Positions 5,401-6,649 of a DNA stretch of 6,649 nt are shown one piece after another. The notes beneath the pieces were generated by a model, which did not search any database, was not told the origin of the DNA, and was given only the letters and a program-made list of their open reading frames with translations. The translations under genes were made by a program, and so were the position numbers. The DNA comes from Thermoplasmatota archaeon (GTDB lineage Archaea > Thermoplasmatota > Thermoplasmata > RBG-16-68-12 > JAGMCJ01): NCBI GenBank assembly GCA_022848825.1, contig JAJISH010000423.1:1-6649 (forward strand). Direction: 5' to 3'. Numbering within the stretch: position 1 is the stretch's first letter; each line of letters begins with the position of its first letter.

Positions 5401-6170
5401 CATCCCACAACTTTGGGCCTAATCTCATCTGCCAGCTTTCTTGCTGTCTTGACCACGTGGTCGACTTCATCCAAAGTGAAACTGCCCTTTAAACCTTTTT
5501 GCATGGCCCTGATATGGCCATTCTCATCCGTGGCGATCGTCAGGCGCGCATCCGCGACCCTGTCCTCGTCCAGGGACGCGTCGAAGACTATTACGTCCCG
5601 GATCTTGGTGGCGGTGATCGATATCGGATAGTGCTCGACCTCGAGCGGGTAGTCCTCCCCATTGATCTTGGACGCTGGAACGACAGCGTTCGTGAGCGCC
5701 GCCAGAGCTCCGAATGAGCTGGCATCGAATAGGTTGCCGCCATAGTCGAGTACGTGGACGTCGATGAATACTATCCATACCTTCTCACCCTCGATTATGC
5801 ACAGCTTGCCCAGATCGATCGCCTTGGACTCCCGTATCCCTCGGTCGACGACCCGAGCGAGCTCGATCGCCATCTCTCTCGGGGGGCCCGCCTCGAACGT
5901 GGGACTCGCCATCGGTATGAGCTCCATAGTTGTCACGATGGAGCCAGCCTTGGGCCTGTCAGGGTAGGGCTCACCAAGGATCATCTTCACGCCCACGAGC
6001 ACTTCTGTCTTGCCCAGATTGACGCGGGCAGAGCCTTCCGCGTTCCCAGCGTAGCCCTTCCGAACCTTGATCTCTCTGTACTCCTCGGGTGCCCTTCCGT
6101 CGACTCTCTTGCCGCTGGCGGCCATCTTGTAGATGTGATCCCTGAGGAGCTCCGAGACTGCGTCTTTCAT
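5400..6170 (-). CDS. rrp42: Archaeal exosome subunit Rrp42 (RNase PH fold)
   Basis: Rrp42 alternates with Rrp41 in the hexameric ring of the archaeal exosome, which degrades and tails RNA from the 3' end; it shapes the active site and binds RNA but lacks catalysis of its own. In this 256-residue protein SGKRVDGRAPEEYREI (19-34) opens the RNase PH domain. GSARVNLGKTEVLVGVK covers 46-62, EPYPDRP 67-73, and ELARVVDRGIRESKAIDLGKL 103-123 (given in part). VWIVFIDVHVLDYGGNLFDA (131-150) is followed by the second RNase PH domain, about 185-248. The ATG at 6170 is preferred because GGAGGGGG (6188-6181) ends ten bases before it; a GTG at 6179, overlapping the rrp41 stop as GTGA, is only one base from that site and would add three residues. 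Confidence 0.93.
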   Translation of the reverse strand: MKDAVSELLRDHIYKMAASGKRVDGRAPEEYREIKVRKGYAGNAEGSARVNLGKTEVLVGVKMILGEPYPDRPKAGSIVTTMELIPMASPTFEAGPPREMAIELARVVDRGIRESKAIDLGKLCIIEGEKVWIVFIDVHVLDYGGNLFDASSFGALAALTNAVVPASKINGEDYPLEVEHYPISITATKIRDVIVFDASLDEDRVADARLTIATDENGHIRAMQKGLKGSFTLDEVDHVVKTARKLADEIRPKVVG

Positions 6171-6175
6171 CAAGG

Positions 6176-6649
6176 TCACACCCCCTCCGAGATCGCCTTG
6201 ACGGCCTCGCGCGTGTCGGTCGTGACGGAGTACCTTCTCCTGAGGGCGTCCCTCTGCATTTCATTGATCCTGTGGCATGCGTCGACGGCCATCTTCAGAC
6301 CACTGTCGAACTCCTCGTTCGTGATGTGCCCGTCCATCTGCAGCAGGACGACCTCGTTCGTTCGCGGGACGATCGCAATCGGCACGTCCGCCTGGCCTTC
6401 ATTGTCCTCTGCCTTGTCCAGGTCGAGAATCACCTGTCCGTCCGCCTTGCCGAAAGCACAAGACGAGATTATGTCTCTCATGGGTATCCCAGCGTCGGCC
6501 AGGGCCACCGCGGCAACGGTGAGCGCGGTGCATCGAGTGCCGGCGCTCGCCTGCAGGACCTCCATGAAGACATCGACAGTCGCCCGAGGGAACTGCTCTC
6601 TGAGAACCACATGAGAAAAGGCCTCGGAGATCACCTTCGAGATCTCGAC
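6176..6649 (-). CDS. rrp41: Archaeal exosome catalytic subunit Rrp41, C-terminal part (5'-partial)
   Basis: The frame is open to the window edge (VEISKVISEAF leads in), so the gene starts outside; 157 C-terminal residues of a family usually near 240-250 are present. An internal GTG at 6634 is not the start. Rrp41 is the phosphorolytic subunit of the exosome. Visible landmarks are FPRATVDVF, then VLQASAGTR (31-39) with the phosphate-binding-loop arginine Arg39, ALADAGIPMRD (49-59), and AEDNEGQADVP (80-90). The last contains Asp82 and Asp88, six apart as in the RNase PH/PNPase active site, so the enzyme looks catalytically intact. LLQMDGHITNEEF closes the domain. rrp4 and SBDS genes would be expected beyond the edge, from conserved archaeal order. 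Confidence 0.93.
   Translation of the reverse strand, partial: VEISKVISEAFSHVVLREQFPRATVDVFMEVLQASAGTRCTALTVAAVALADAGIPMRDIISSCAFGKADGQVILDLDKAEDNEGQADVPIAIVPRTNEVVLLQMDGHITNEEFDSGLKMAVDACHRINEMQRDALRRRYSVTTDTREAVKAISEGV
6181..6188 (-). promoter_or_regulatory. Shine-Dalgarno site of rrp42 inside the end of rrp41
   Basis: GGAGGGGG within the last codons of rrp41. It is ten bases from the ATG at 6170 but one base from the GTG at 6179, which favours the ATG start. Confidence 0.5.

Noticed and set aside
4973..5470. A long minus-strand frame that contains RpoP at its C-terminus
   Set aside because: Only the last 44-45 residues are a real protein; the rest runs out of frame through rpl37ae. The gene starts at 5107 (or 5110), not 5470.
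5754..6614. A 286-codon plus-strand open frame opposite rrp41/rrp42
   Set aside because: It is antisense to two well-conserved genes, is rich in low-complexity Ser/Arg/Leu, and has no recognisable domain; GC-rich codons on the other strand readily leave such frames open.

Overview
The window comes from a GC-rich archaeal genome. An archaeal exosome pair (Rrp41/Rrp42), eL43 (L37Ae), RNA polymerase subunit P, KEOPS Pcc1, prefoldin beta, a DUF106 membrane insertase homologue and Cbf5-type pseudouridine synthase all lie on one strand. The euryarchaeal-style gene order, the lack of eL34 and eL14 genes beside cmk and cbf5, and the Ig/PKD-rich surface protein with a C-terminal anchor best fit a Thermoplasmatota-like lineage. 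That placement is an inference from gene content, not from a tree.

Layout. On the plus strand, positions 1-1843 hold the 3' part of a large surface protein: duplicated Ig-like modules, a PKD domain, a Big_5-like domain, one C-terminal membrane anchor and a short acidic cytoplasmic tail. Positions 1844-2046 are non-coding and hold a hairpin and an array of 11-bp units in exact register. A tRNA-Ser(GGA) gene lies on the minus strand at 2047-2131. From 6649 down to 2192 the minus strand is a compact run of nine genes: rrp41 (5'-truncated by the window edge), rrp42, rpl37ae, rpoP, pcc1, pfdB, a DUF106/EMC3-family gene, cmk and cbf5/truB. The surface gene and this operon converge on the non-coding region.

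How the genes work together. The first block (rrp41-rrp42-rpl37ae-rpoP-pcc1-pfdB) is the conserved archaeal exosome superoperon: RNA degradation, a ribosomal protein, an RNA polymerase subunit, tRNA t6A modification and co-translational folding. The second block (DUF106-cmk-cbf5) is the conserved tail of the spc/secY ribosomal cluster, here without its usual eL34 and eL14 genes. Every junction within a block overlaps by 1-4 nt or leaves a 1-nt gap, which suggests translational coupling. The only real gap is 45 nt at the block boundary, where a TATA-like box sits 27 nt before the DUF106 start codon.

Most of the window is well-understood housekeeping, and I see no evidence of a new defence or mobile system. 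The items most worth a second look are the 11-bp phased array, the boundary between the two blocks with its possible internal leaderless promoter, the acidic C-terminal tail of eL43, and the modular surface protein.
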